A DNA stretch of 29,264 nucleotides, from contig JACRDZ010000224.1 in assembly GCA_016212735.1 (NCBI GenBank), positions 1-29,264 of the forward strand, given 5' to 3'. Numbering within the stretch: the stretch's first letter is position 1; the number at the start of each line of letters is the position of its first letter. The notes under the pieces were generated by a model. That model was not told the DNA's origin and searched no databases. It saw only the letters and a program-made list of their open reading frames with translations. This DNA comes from Candidatus Firestoneibacteriota bacterium (GTDB lineage Bacteria; JACRDZ01). Of the stretch, positions 1 to 7,221 are shown one piece after another. The translations under genes were made by a program, and so were the position numbers.

Positions 1-315
1 CCCTAAGTCTTTTGAATCATTACCTCTAAAAATTCTATATAGGACAATGTTATCAGCGCTGACAAGAGCTGCGGATCTATCCCATGAGACTTTAATCCCT
101 GTTGTATCAAATGGTGCTTGGTCTTTTTTTTCATAGGTTGCTCTTACGTCACCAGGAGGATGAGGAGAAAAAGGTGACAGAGGAGGATTATCAACAGGTA
201 TAAATGTTTTTTGTACTGCATCCGGCCTGTTATCACCGCATCCTATTAAAAGAATGCCTATTGATAATAACATTGTTATCAATAAAAGTAGTTTTTTCCC
301 TGTGAGAACTTTCAT
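1..315 (-). CDS. Lipoprotein with fibronectin-III-like segment (C-terminus beyond window)
   Basis: The frame is open from an ATG at 313-315 to the window edge and gives 105 residues. The N-terminus is a lipoprotein signal: lysines, a hydrophobic run, then lipobox LIGC with the lipidated Cys at residue 26. A Pro-rich linker (NPPLSPFSPHPPGDV) follows, then a stretch (VRATYE, IKVSWD, VLYRIFRG) with the rhythm of a fibronectin type III domain, where V.W and Y.I.R are typical. A Shine-Dalgarno GGGAG lies about 10 nt upstream of the ATG. The next minus-strand lipoprotein gene ends 44 nt upstream, so the two are probably co-transcribed from the promoter at 917-945. It probably sits in the outer membrane facing the periplasm or surface. 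Its role is unknown, and the missing C-terminus could hold more domains. Confidence 0.8.
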   Translation of the reverse strand, partial: MKVLTGKKLLLLITMLLSIGILLIGCGDNRPDAVQKTFIPVDNPPLSPFSPHPPGDVRATYEKKDQAPFDTTGIKVSWDRSAALVSADNIVLYRIFRGNDSKDLG

Positions 316-359
316 TTATATATTCACTCCCTTCATTAAAACTTAAATAAAATTCTTAT

Positions 360-851
360 TTATTTCCATTTTATTTTTATTGTTTGCGGAATAGTTGCCT
401 GACCATCAACTAATAATACATTTGAAACAGATGAAATTGCTGGAAAATAAGGAGCAGAAGCATAAACTGTTATTTTTTTAGATTTAGCTGTACTTCCTAC
501 TCTAAATCGGATCGTCATTTCAAATTCTCCAACTTCAAATGGTCTTGGTTGTCCATCAGCAGTTTTTTCTACCGTACTTTTTGGTTGTTTTGCAGGATCT
601 GGATTATTTACTTCTGCTAGAGTTGCTGTATAACAGTAATCATTACCTACATCAGTATAAATCATTACACCCTCTACACCAGCATCATACACCTGTTTTG
701 CATTTAAATCAGTTTCACCAACCACCTGTCCTCTTAAAACAGCTGATCCCCATGATAATCCACTTAAAGGGTTTTCACATGTACAGGAAGAAACAGTAAA
801 TAGAAGCATGATAAAAGTGAAGGCAAGATAAAGTAGTTTTCGTTTTTTCAT
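360..851 (-). CDS. Small lipoprotein, predicted beta-sandwich, unknown function
   Basis: This encodes 163 residues. The signal ends in lipobox VSSC with the lipidated Cys at residue 23; a second Cys follows at 25. The mature part alternates hydrophobic and polar residues as in a small beta-sandwich (RGQVVGETDL, GVMIYTDVG, FEMTIRFRVG, KKITVYASAPYF, QTIKIKWK), like a carboxypeptidase-regulatory or Ig-like fold, but I recognise no named family. The start is well supported: AGGAGGTGA lies just upstream of the ATG at 849-851. A near-consensus promoter lies at 917-945 on the same strand. It is divergent from the 16-heme cytochrome gene, so the two transcription units share a control region. An accessory role at the cell surface is an inference from location only. 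Confidence 0.8.
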   Translation of the reverse strand: MKKRKLLYLAFTFIMLLFTVSSCTCENPLSGLSWGSAVLRGQVVGETDLNAKQVYDAGVEGVMIYTDVGNDYCYTATLAEVNNPDPAKQPKSTVEKTADGQPRPFEVGEFEMTIRFRVGSTAKSKKITVYASAPYFPAISSVSNVLLVDGQATIPQTIKIKWK

Positions 852-916
852 TATTTCACCTCCTCAACAAATAAATTTGATGGGTTTTATTATTATAGCA
901 TTATTATAGTATATAC

Positions 917-945
917 TTTATACATGATTTTACAATTCATGTCAA
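917..945 (-). promoter_or_regulatory. Sigma-70-type promoter for the lipoprotein pair
   Basis: On the minus strand, -35 TTGACA (complement of 940-945) and -10 TATAAA (complement of 917-922) are separated by 17 bp. It lies about 65 nt upstream of the lipoprotein ATG at 851. The opposing cytochrome promoter starts 45 bp away, so a regulator binding between could control both. Confidence 0.7.
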
Positions 946-990
946 GTAAAAAAAACATAAAAATATTATTTATTGAATTGTTTTTTTCTC

Positions 991-1018
991 TTGACATACT
1001 ACGGTAGTGTTATATAAT
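991..1018 (+). promoter_or_regulatory. Sigma-70-type promoter for the first cytochrome unit
   Basis: -35 TTGACA at 991-996 and a perfect -10 TATAAT at 1013-1018 are separated by 16 bp. Transcription would begin near 1025 and leave a leader of about 80 nt before the ATG at 1107. The consensus match suggests strong basal expression unless a repressor intervenes. Confidence 0.75.
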
Positions 1019-1045
1019 ATTAATAAAAGAAGAAATAAATAAGAG

Positions 1046-1065
1046 TTGCCGCATAGAGCGGTCAA
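1046..1065 (+). other. Leader hairpin upstream of the 16-heme cytochrome
   Basis: TTG-CCGC, loop ATAGA, GCGG-T-CAA forms a 7-bp stem with one bulged T in the 5' leader. It has no following T-run, so it is not a terminator. It is too small to match a known riboswitch, and I do not see the c-di-GMP-I (GEMM) core. It may stabilise the mRNA or bind a regulator. Confidence 0.35.
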
Positions 1066-1106
1066 ATTTTAATCATCTCACGAGGAGAAAGGAGAAGGAG
1101 GAGAAA

Positions 1107-2831
1107 ATGTCCAGAAAAAATGTTTTCCAGAAAATTATTCCTCTAGTATTATTACTATTTTATTTTATTTCATTAATAGTAACAGCTGGTGTAGAGGCAG
1201 CAGTAGAGATTTCAGCAATTAAATTATTAATTCCTAAAAGTAATATTATAGTAATGAAGAAAAGTATTAGTATAGTTGGTACGGTTAGCGATGAGAAGCT
1301 AAAAGGTATCAGTATATTAATAAACAATGAACCGCGAAAATTAGCAAAGGTTAAAGATGGAATATTTTATGCGAACTTGTCTCTGGATTCTGGGTTAAAT
1401 AAAATTACAATTAAAGGAGAAGAGAGAGATGTTGGTATTTCTACTTTAGATGTATTTTATAAAGATCCGGGAACAAAAGTCCCTCCTGATATAAATAAGA
1501 TGTTTAGTATTTTCTATACTCATGATACTGTTGAAAAAGAAGCAGACTGTTTAACCTGTCATGATTTTCAAGAAAATACATTTAATAAAATGAGGAGAGG
1601 AGAACAAGCTTGTGTAAATTCGCAATGTCACTTGGACAGAAGCTCAAAAGCATATGATGTTGTTCATGGTCCTGTAGCGACAGATGCATGTAATGCCTGT
1701 CATACTCCTCATGGTTCAGTTAATAAATTCGAATTAGTTACTACAGGTAGTCCATTATGTTACAGATGTCATACTGATAAAGAAGCACAATTTGCTCAGA
1801 ATTTTATTCATGGTCCGGTTGGTGGAGGAGATTGTATAGCATGTCATGATCCACATGGATCTAAATTTAAATTCAGTTTAAGAAAATGGGGAGCAGAATT
1901 GTGTTATATGTGTCATCAGGGGAATAAAGCAGAAGGTAAGTATATTCATGGACCAGTTGCTGCTAATGACTGTAACGTATGTCATAATCCACACGGGTCT
2001 CCATATAGATTTCAGTTAGAAGAAGATGGTTCTGCTTTATGTTTTATGTGTCATCAGGAAAAGAAAGCAGCTTTTGAAAAAGAATTTGTTCACAAACCTG
2101 TTGCAAAAGGTGAATGTTCAAAATGTCACACACCTCATTCTTCAGATAATAAATCGCAGCTATTAAAACCAAATGGATTTGAATTATGTAATGAATTGTG
2201 TCATGTTGGAGAAGGGAAGAAAGGGAAAAATGTAAAAGTTCCTCATCCACCTGTTGCTGAAGGGAAATGTACAGGTTGTCATGATGCACATGGTACAGAT
2301 GTGAAATATCATTTGTTCAAAGCAGGTTCAGAATTATGCTTTAGCTGTCATGAGCATGAACCCATGAAAGCACGAACTCAGAAAAAATATCCACATGGCC
2401 CTGTAATTCAGGGAGATTGTGTTGCATGTCATAATCCGCATGGATCTAATAACACAAAAATCTTAATTAAAGATTTCCCTGCAGAGTTTTATACTCCATT
2501 TGAAGTATTAAAGTATGATATTTGTTTTAATTGTCATCAGAAAACAGTTGTATTGGATGAATTTACTACAACATTGACAGATTTCAGAAATGGCAGTCAG
2601 AATCTTCATTATGCACATGTGAATAGAAAAAAAGGACGTACTTGCAGAGCATGTCATGAAATGCATGCTTCAGATCAGGAAAAGCATATTCGTACAGAAA
2701 TTCCATTCAGTCCGTTCTGGAACTATACAATATTATTTACTAAAACCCCTACAGGTGGAAAATGTGTTGTTGGTTGTCATAAACCTAGAGCTTATGATCG
2801 TGAGAGTCCTGTAGATAGAAAAGAATGGTAA
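1107..2831 (+). CDS. Secreted 16-heme c-type cytochrome with N-terminal Ig-like domain
   Basis: This encodes 574 residues. A Sec signal peptide probably ends at VEA near residue 31. An Ig-like beta domain follows (about 33-120), then a heme array from residue 148 to about 558. I count 13 CxxCH, two CX3CH (CNELCH, CVVGCH) and one CX4CH (CVNSQCH), so 16 potential hemes. About six tandem units have the form HGPV-x4-5-CxxCH-xPHGS-x15-18-LC[YF]xCH, which matches the doubled-CXXCH multiheme family; the unit His may be a distal heme ligand. The ATG follows an unusual polypurine leader with repeated GGAG (1082-1106), which suggests strong translation. It heads the unit driven by the 991 promoter and shares its architecture with the cytochromes at 4315 and 5106. 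The likely role is a periplasmic or surface electron carrier. Partners and potential are unknown. Confidence 0.92.
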   Translation: MSRKNVFQKIIPLVLLLFYFISLIVTAGVEAAVEISAIKLLIPKSNIIVMKKSISIVGTVSDEKLKGISILINNEPRKLAKVKDGIFYANLSLDSGLNKITIKGEERDVGISTLDVFYKDPGTKVPPDINKMFSIFYTHDTVEKEADCLTCHDFQENTFNKMRRGEQACVNSQCHLDRSSKAYDVVHGPVATDACNACHTPHGSVNKFELVTTGSPLCYRCHTDKEAQFAQNFIHGPVGGGDCIACHDPHGSKFKFSLRKWGAELCYMCHQGNKAEGKYIHGPVAANDCNVCHNPHGSPYRFQLEEDGSALCFMCHQEKKAAFEKEFVHKPVAKGECSKCHTPHSSDNKSQLLKPNGFELCNELCHVGEGKKGKNVKVPHPPVAEGKCTGCHDAHGTDVKYHLFKAGSELCFSCHEHEPMKARTQKKYPHGPVIQGDCVACHNPHGSNNTKILIKDFPAEFYTPFEVLKYDICFNCHQKTVVLDEFTTTLTDFRNGSQNLHYAHVNRKKGRTCRACHEMHASDQEKHIRTEIPFSPFWNYTILFTKTPTGGKCVVGCHKPRAYDRESPVDRKEW

Positions 2832-2835
2832 AAAG

Positions 2836-2874
2836 ATCCCCGGAAGTTAAAACTTCTGGGGATTTTATTTGTTT
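2836..2874 (+). terminator. Rho-independent terminator after the 16-heme cytochrome
   Basis: The stem is 11 bp (2836-2846 with 2853-2863, one G-T pair) around loop TTAAAA. It is GC-rich (TCCCC/GGGGA) and followed by TTTATTTGTTT. The T-tract ends only a few bases before the Shine-Dalgarno of the next gene, leaving no room for a separate promoter, so partial read-through is likely. Confidence 0.8.
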
Positions 2875-2889
2875 AAAAGGAGTAAAAAC

Positions 2890-4245
2890 ATGAGGGAAAA
2901 AGCTCGGAAAAAACAATTAATATCAATAATAGCAATCTTTAGTTTGATTATTATTAATAGTTTTCCAATATATGCTTTTAAAAATGTTAAAAAAGGTGAT
3001 AAGGCTCTGACTTTCACAGCAAATAATCTTGAGGCAGGTTCGTTTTCAATGGATACGCTGCTGGGTAAAAAAGCGACAATTCTTTTTTTCTGGAAACTTG
3101 ATTTGTCACGAGTTGCAACTGAAGGAGAATCTGCTGGGAAAGATTATGATGCAGCCACTAAATGGATACAGGAAATGGCTGCTCTGCAAAAAATATATGA
3201 TAAGTATAAAAGCGACGGCTTGGAAATTGTTGGAATTACAGCACCGGTAAAATCAATATACGATAAGCAGAATAATATTGTAAGAAATCCGGATTTTACA
3301 CCTGAAGAGATAGATAGTATTAAAAAATACTTGAAAGAAAACGGAATAAATTTTACAGTAATATTGGATCAAGGTTTGAATATCTATAATTCTTATGGAA
3401 TTGTCCCTTTTCCAAGCACGGCAATTATTGATAAAGAAGGAATAATAATTTTTGAACTATCAAGTTACCCTACATTCGGTGGAGAAAATACAATAGAACA
3501 AAATGTAAAAATCGCAACTGGATTAGAACAAAAATCAGCAGCACCAGCAAAAGCTGGGGCAGTAAAATATATTCCGAAAGGTAATGCTGGTAAAGCATAT
3601 CAGAGTGCAGTTCAATTCAGAGAAAAAGATAAAACAGATAAAGCACTGGAAGAATTAAAAGAAGCTGTAAAAGAGGACCCCGGATATGTTGCTCCTCACA
3701 AAATGCTGGCTGCAATTTATCAAGAGAAAAAAGATATGGAAAATGCAATGCTGGAATATGCTTCAATTCTTGCACTGGAACCGGATAATCCTATGAATCA
3801 TATTTCATATGGAGATTTTTCACTTGAAAATGGTATGATTGATGATGCTTTAAAAGAATATGAATTGGCAATTTTGTCTGATACAACAGGAATGGAATAT
3901 ATTGGCAGAGGAGGAGAAGCTAAAGTCAGGAAAAGAAAAATAGCTTCAGGAGATGCTTATTATGGTCTTGGGATGATAGCAAAAAAACAAAATAAAAAAG
4001 ATGAAGCACAGGAGCATTTTAAAAAAGCACTTGCTTATTTTGAAGGAAATACTTCAGAAGGTGATATGTACAGCCAATTTAGCAAGAAAAAAGAGATTCA
4101 TCCTAATCAACCTAAAGCTCGGTATGAATTAGGATTAATATATCTGGAAAAGGGTGAAGAAGATAAAGCTATTGAAGAATTTAAACAGGGGATATCCGCA
4201 TATCAGATTATAATAAAGAAATTATTAAAAGAAAGCTGGTACTAG
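2890..4245 (+). CDS. Secreted TlpA/AhpC-like thioredoxin-fold domain without cysteines, fused to TPRs
   Basis: This encodes 451 residues. The signal peptide ends near residue 29-30 (PIYA-F). Residues 31-210 follow the TlpA/ResA/AhpC-TSA pattern: GDKALTFTANNL, KKATILFFWKL, LEIVGITAP, FTVILDQ, then the cis-proline region VPFPSTAIIDKEG. The redox motif normally after FFW (WCxxC) is replaced by KLDLS, and the whole protein has no cysteine, so it cannot act as a disulfide reductase. An Ala/Pro linker (about 214-228) leads to four or five TPRs (about 234-443). I chose the ATG at 2890 because AAGGAG lies 7 nt upstream; an in-frame TTG at 2869 sits inside the terminator T-tract. Placed among cytochrome genes, it may be a scaffold or holdase for apocytochromes or assembled cytochromes (inference). 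Confidence 0.88.
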   Translation: MREKARKKQLISIIAIFSLIIINSFPIYAFKNVKKGDKALTFTANNLEAGSFSMDTLLGKKATILFFWKLDLSRVATEGESAGKDYDAATKWIQEMAALQKIYDKYKSDGLEIVGITAPVKSIYDKQNNIVRNPDFTPEEIDSIKKYLKENGINFTVILDQGLNIYNSYGIVPFPSTAIIDKEGIIIFELSSYPTFGGENTIEQNVKIATGLEQKSAAPAKAGAVKYIPKGNAGKAYQSAVQFREKDKTDKALEELKEAVKEDPGYVAPHKMLAAIYQEKKDMENAMLEYASILALEPDNPMNHISYGDFSLENGMIDDALKEYELAILSDTTGMEYIGRGGEAKVRKRKIASGDAYYGLGMIAKKQNKKDEAQEHFKKALAYFEGNTSEGDMYSQFSKKKEIHPNQPKARYELGLIYLEKGEEDKAIEEFKQGISAYQIIIKKLLKESWY

Positions 4246-4314
4246 TTTGGATAATATATAATTTATTATAATAATGAGTTATTAAGACTATTTTGGGGAG
4301 GATAAAAAGGGGAA

Positions 4315-5076
4315 ATGTATAGAAGAAATATTAATTTTAAGAAAAAAATGATATGTAGTCTTTCTATACATATTGTTTTAATTCTGTTTTTATTTGTTAA
4401 TATTGAAGCTAAAATAAAACTTATAAGTCCGGGAGAAAAAAGTCTGAGCAAGAATGATGTAATGGTTTTAATTGGAGAAATTATTGGGGCAGATTCAATT
4501 GATGTTTTAGTAAATTCTAAGGATAAACGTAAACTCAAAATAGATAAAAATACATTTTATGATAGAATAAATCTGATAAAGGGCGAAAATAATATAAAAG
4601 TTACAGCTTCGAGCCAGGGAAAACAAGTAGACAGCGTAGATATAAATATTTATTTTGCAGAAGATTTAAAATCCAGCAAAAATCCAAAAGATTTTAATCC
4701 CTTTTATATTCATACAATGTTAGTAGAAAATGGAGAATGTACGGAATGTCATGATTTAAAATTAAGTGTTGATAAATATGAATTGAAAAAAGGAGATAGA
4801 GGACTTTGTTTTAATTGTCATGATGAGAGATTGGATGTAAAGTATGTACATGGTCCTGTAGCTGGAGGAGCTTGTTTATCCTGCCATAATCCTCATGGTT
4901 CACCTTATGAATTTACAGTGAGAATGGAAGGAGACAAATTGTGTTATTTCTGTCATGAAGAGGATAGAATAAAAACTGATCATATTGCTAAATTAAAAGC
5001 AGAAGAAGCTAAAAAGACATGCACAGATTGTCATGATGTGCATGGGAATAATAATGAATACTTTATAAAAAAATAA
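4315..5076 (+). CDS. Secreted 5-heme c-type cytochrome with Ig-like domain
   Basis: This encodes 253 residues. The signal peptide (hydrophobic LSIHIVLILFLFV) probably ends near residue 32. An Ig-like domain occupies about 33-120 (IKLISPGE, NDVMVLIGEI, IDVLVNSKD, LIKGENNIKVTA). Five CxxCH motifs follow between residues 142 and 240: CTECH, CFNCH, CLSCH, CYFCH, CTDCH. It carries one HGPV/CxxCH/PHGS repeat unit, so it looks like a short version of the 16-heme protein. AAGGGG lies just upstream of the ATG, with a further GGGGAGG. The 10-heme gene begins 29 nt downstream and is surely co-transcribed. The probable role is a small periplasmic electron carrier; its partner is unknown. Confidence 0.9.
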   Translation: MYRRNINFKKKMICSLSIHIVLILFLFVNIEAKIKLISPGEKSLSKNDVMVLIGEIIGADSIDVLVNSKDKRKLKIDKNTFYDRINLIKGENNIKVTASSQGKQVDSVDINIYFAEDLKSSKNPKDFNPFYIHTMLVENGECTECHDLKLSVDKYELKKGDRGLCFNCHDERLDVKYVHGPVAGGACLSCHNPHGSPYEFTVRMEGDKLCYFCHEEDRIKTDHIAKLKAEEAKKTCTDCHDVHGNNNEYFIKK

Positions 5077-5105
5077 TTTAAAAGTAATACTGGAGCATAA
5101 AAGTA

Positions 5106-6359
5106 ATGATAAAAAAATTAATTTTGTTGGTAGTTTTTTTTGTCATTTTTAGTTTGAATTTATTTGGAGCTGAAGAAAAAAATGTTCTTCCTAAATCTGG
5201 ACTTACTTTTACAAACAAATCTAACACTCTTCCCTCAGTAGAATCAGGAGAAAAAATAAAAATTTATGAACCAAAGGGGGCAAGAATGCTTGTTCCCAGG
5301 GAATCAATAATAATTATAGGTGAAAGAAAAGATAATAATATTAAAGAATTAAAAGTTAAAGTAAATGGAAGAGAAAATAAAGAAGAATTAAAAGATATAT
5401 TTCATTTAGTAATCAAACTTTTTCCCGGAAAAAATGAGATAAAAATAAGTAATTATTCGGATATAATTTTTGAAGCAGAAGTATACTATAAAAAAGAAAG
5501 AGATTTTTCTGAAGAAGCAAAACAATATCCGAAATATATATTTCATAATGAAAAGACTAAAGAATTTTGTGAAAAATGTCATATTATTGATGCAAATAAA
5601 GGTAAAAAAGATATTTGTTATATAGAATGTCATAAAAATATAATACGTCAGGATATAATAAAACCGCATGGTCCTGTTGGAGAAGGAGCCTGTCTGGCAT
5701 GTCATGATCCTGATGGATTAGCTTCAGGATATGGACCATTAATTGAAGGCGGCAAGATATGTTATACATGCCATGAAAATGTTGTTGATGGCAAATATCC
5801 TCATGCAGCTGCAAAAATGGAAGATTGTATGGGATGTCATGATCCTCATGGAAGCCCAAATTCCTTTTTTATAAAAGAGCCTGAAAATAAAGTCTGTTTA
5901 AGATGCCATTTGAATATGTATGAGCGGTCAAATATTATATATGATTCAACTGGTAAAAAAATAATACGTACCGAAGTTTATAATGTTAAGTATCAACATC
6001 CTCCAGTAAAAGAAGGTTATTGTTTGAAATGCCATGATCCGCACGTTTCTGATCATGGAAGAGCTCATCTGAGGAAAAGGACTTCGGTTTTATGTAAAGA
6101 CAGAGATTGCCATGCTGCAGTGATACAAAAATTTGATGGACATTTTCATGTTTATGATGTAAATCCTGCTTATGGAGCTCCTGTTAAATTACCTAAGGAT
6201 CTTCGAAAAGATGAATACAATAATGTTGTATGTTACAGTTGTCATGACCCTCATGGAAGCAATAATAAAGGTTTTTTAAGAAAACCTTATGATCTAATGT
6301 GTCCTTGGTGTCATACTAATATTCCTAAAAGACTTGATAAATCTAAAACTGAGGAATAA
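5106..6359 (+). CDS. Secreted 10-heme c-type cytochrome with Ig-like domain
   Basis: This encodes 417 residues. The signal peptide probably ends near residue 21 (LFGA). An Ig-like domain follows (about 50-130: IKIYEPKGARM, SIIIIGERKD, LKVKVNG, GKNEIKIS) with the same pattern as in the 16-heme and 5-heme proteins. Ten heme sites run from residue 155 to 403: eight CxxCH, one CX3CH (CYIECH) and one CX4CH (CKDRDCH). Three sites are preceded by HGPV, HAAA or HPPV, and most of the following motifs read CHDPHG or CHDPH. GGAG lies 10 nt before the ATG. It is the last gene of this unit; no convincing terminator follows before the promoter at 6381. Confidence 0.9.
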   Translation: MIKKLILLVVFFVIFSLNLFGAEEKNVLPKSGLTFTNKSNTLPSVESGEKIKIYEPKGARMLVPRESIIIIGERKDNNIKELKVKVNGRENKEELKDIFHLVIKLFPGKNEIKISNYSDIIFEAEVYYKKERDFSEEAKQYPKYIFHNEKTKEFCEKCHIIDANKGKKDICYIECHKNIIRQDIIKPHGPVGEGACLACHDPDGLASGYGPLIEGGKICYTCHENVVDGKYPHAAAKMEDCMGCHDPHGSPNSFFIKEPENKVCLRCHLNMYERSNIIYDSTGKKIIRTEVYNVKYQHPPVKEGYCLKCHDPHVSDHGRAHLRKRTSVLCKDRDCHAAVIQKFDGHFHVYDVNPAYGAPVKLPKDLRKDEYNNVVCYSCHDPHGSNNKGFLRKPYDLMCPWCHTNIPKRLDKSKTEE

Positions 6360-6380
6360 AAAGAATGAAGAAATGAGAGC

Positions 6381-6409
6381 TTGACATTAATATTGTTGTG
6401 TGGTATAAA
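6381..6409 (+). promoter_or_regulatory. Sigma-70-type promoter upstream of the small membrane protein
   Basis: -35 TTGACA at 6381-6386 and -10 TATAAA at 6404-6409 are separated by 17 bp. The leader to the ATG at 6502 is about 85 nt. Confidence 0.65.
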
Positions 6410-6501
6410 TAACAAAAGATATTGCTTAATCACTAAAGACTAAGTATTTTGGTAGATTTTAAGTTTAAATTAATTAGTTTAAAGGGGGTAGAGGATATAA
6501 T

Positions 6502-6906
6502 ATGAAGGAAAGACTAGAAAAAGGAAGTAGAAAGAAACATCCTGCAGTTGCTGCAATGGCATCGGTAATTTTACCAGGAGCTGGGCAAGCTTATAATCGT
6601 GAAATGGTACGTGCACTGATTTTAATTGTTCTGGCGATAAGTTTAATTGCATGGTTCATAAAAATGCAAATCCATTATAGCAAATCATATGAAACTATGA
6701 TGAAAATTGAAGGTGTAAGAGATATCGCAGTTGAATATGCCAGAGCACAAGCTCCTTACAGATTTATTCCGCTCGCATTATATCTCGGGTTGATAGTATT
6801 CAGTGCTTATGATGCATATATTTTTGCTGCATATATTTTAAGAACTGTAATGTATAAACCAAAAGAAGACGAAGAAGAAAAAGAAGAAAAAAAAGAAAAA
6901 ACATAA
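6502..6906 (+). CDS. Small membrane protein with PGAGQAYN motif, unknown function
   Basis: This encodes 134 residues. A basic N-terminus precedes HPAVAAMASVILPGAGQAYN (residues 13-32), then a transmembrane segment (about 37-55) and a second one (about 88-112), and a highly charged Lys/Glu tail (119-134). The xLPGxGQxYN motif next to a membrane helix is known from TM2-like and DUF5683-like small membrane proteins, whose function is mostly unknown. It has its own promoter (6381), and GAGG lies 7 nt before the ATG. It has no heme motif and no Cys, so it is unlikely to carry electrons. It could be an inner-membrane anchor or assembly factor for the locus, or unrelated. Confidence 0.75.
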   Translation: MKERLEKGSRKKHPAVAAMASVILPGAGQAYNREMVRALILIVLAISLIAWFIKMQIHYSKSYETMMKIEGVRDIAVEYARAQAPYRFIPLALYLGLIVFSAYDAYIFAAYILRTVMYKPKEDEEEKEEKKEKT

Positions 6907-7053
6907 GCTCGTGGTGTAGTTATTATATTGCGATTCAAGGGTTATAATCTGTTTTTCATTTCAAGAAATGCATTATATCCGATAAAGATCATGTTTGATT
7001 TCATTGTTCAAAAAATTAATTCAAAGTATAGGAATTTCAAAGTTCATAATTTA

Positions 7054-7109
7054 GCTCGATGAATCGAGCAACTACATTAAATTTTTTGTAGTTGCCTGAT
7101 TTATCAGGC
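7054..7109. repeat. Triple-hairpin REP-like palindromic element
   Basis: Three hairpins abut exactly. Hairpin 1 is GCTCGA-TGAA-TCGAGC (7054-7069). Hairpin 2 has 9-bp arms GCAACTACA/TGTAGTTGC (7068-7076 and 7087-7095). Hairpin 3 is GCCTGA-TTTA-TCAGGC (7094-7109). The outer hairpins share a GC dinucleotide with the central stem, so the central stem and full outer stems compete by 2 bp on each side. The arrangement resembles REP/BIME palindromes mobilised by REP-associated tyrosine transposases. No such transposase is in the window, and I see no second copy here. Confidence 0.6.
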
Positions 7110-7119
7110 TTAATTCAAA

Positions 7120-7184
7120 TTAACCACAGATAAAGATATTTAAAAAATGAAACCACAGAAATTTACTCTCTAGTTCGTGGTTAA
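7120..7184. repeat. ACCACAGA repeats between short inverted arms
   Basis: TTAACCAC at 7120-7127 is mirrored by GTGGTTAA at 7177-7184, and ACCACAGA occurs twice inside (from about 7123 and 7152). This looks like a remnant of a dispersed intergenic repeat, but only one copy is seen, so the call is tentative. Confidence 0.3.
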
Positions 7185-7221
7185 GTTTTGACATTACCAA
7201 ACTGTTTTCAGAGGAGATAAA

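Larger units (their letters stand above)
6907..7221. other. Non-coding interval with repeat-like elements
   Basis: No credible gene is found in these 315 bp. The interval holds the triple hairpin at 7054-7109 and a decayed-looking ACCACAGA repeat pair between inverted TTAACCAC/GTGGTTAA arms at 7120-7184. The first half (6907-7050) is plain AT-rich sequence. No good promoter for the NHL gene at 7222 is visible. Confidence 0.6.

Noticed and set aside
1021..1106. c-di-GMP-I (GEMM) riboswitch in the cytochrome leader
   Set aside because: Such riboswitches precede many cytochrome genes in Geobacter, but the conserved core is absent from this leader and from those at 6410 and 15380.
2044..2289. 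Open antisense and alternative frames inside the cytochrome genes (also for example 5406-5859, 10280-10591, 13125-13343)
   Set aside because: They mirror the repetitive CxxCH coding strand, have no ribosome-binding sites and show no protein-like composition.
1660..2460. Regular DNA repeats in the 16-heme gene as a CRISPR array or tandem repeat
   Set aside because: The spacing reflects protein repeats (HGPV/CxxCH/PHGS); the DNA copies diverge at codon third positions, and no uniform repeat or spacer exists.
2869..2889. Upstream TTG start for the TlpA-TPR gene
   Set aside because: It lies in the terminator T-tract; the ATG at 2890 has AAGGAG at proper spacing and begins a normal signal peptide.
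7054..7109. Triple hairpin as a tRNA, integron attC site or terminator
   Set aside because: It has no tRNA arms or anticodon loop, no integrase core sites and no T-run after the last stem.
7188..7193. TTGACA as a -35 box for the first NHL gene
   Set aside because: The -10 position 17 bp downstream falls at the ribosome-binding site (GAGGAG) and does not resemble TATAAT.
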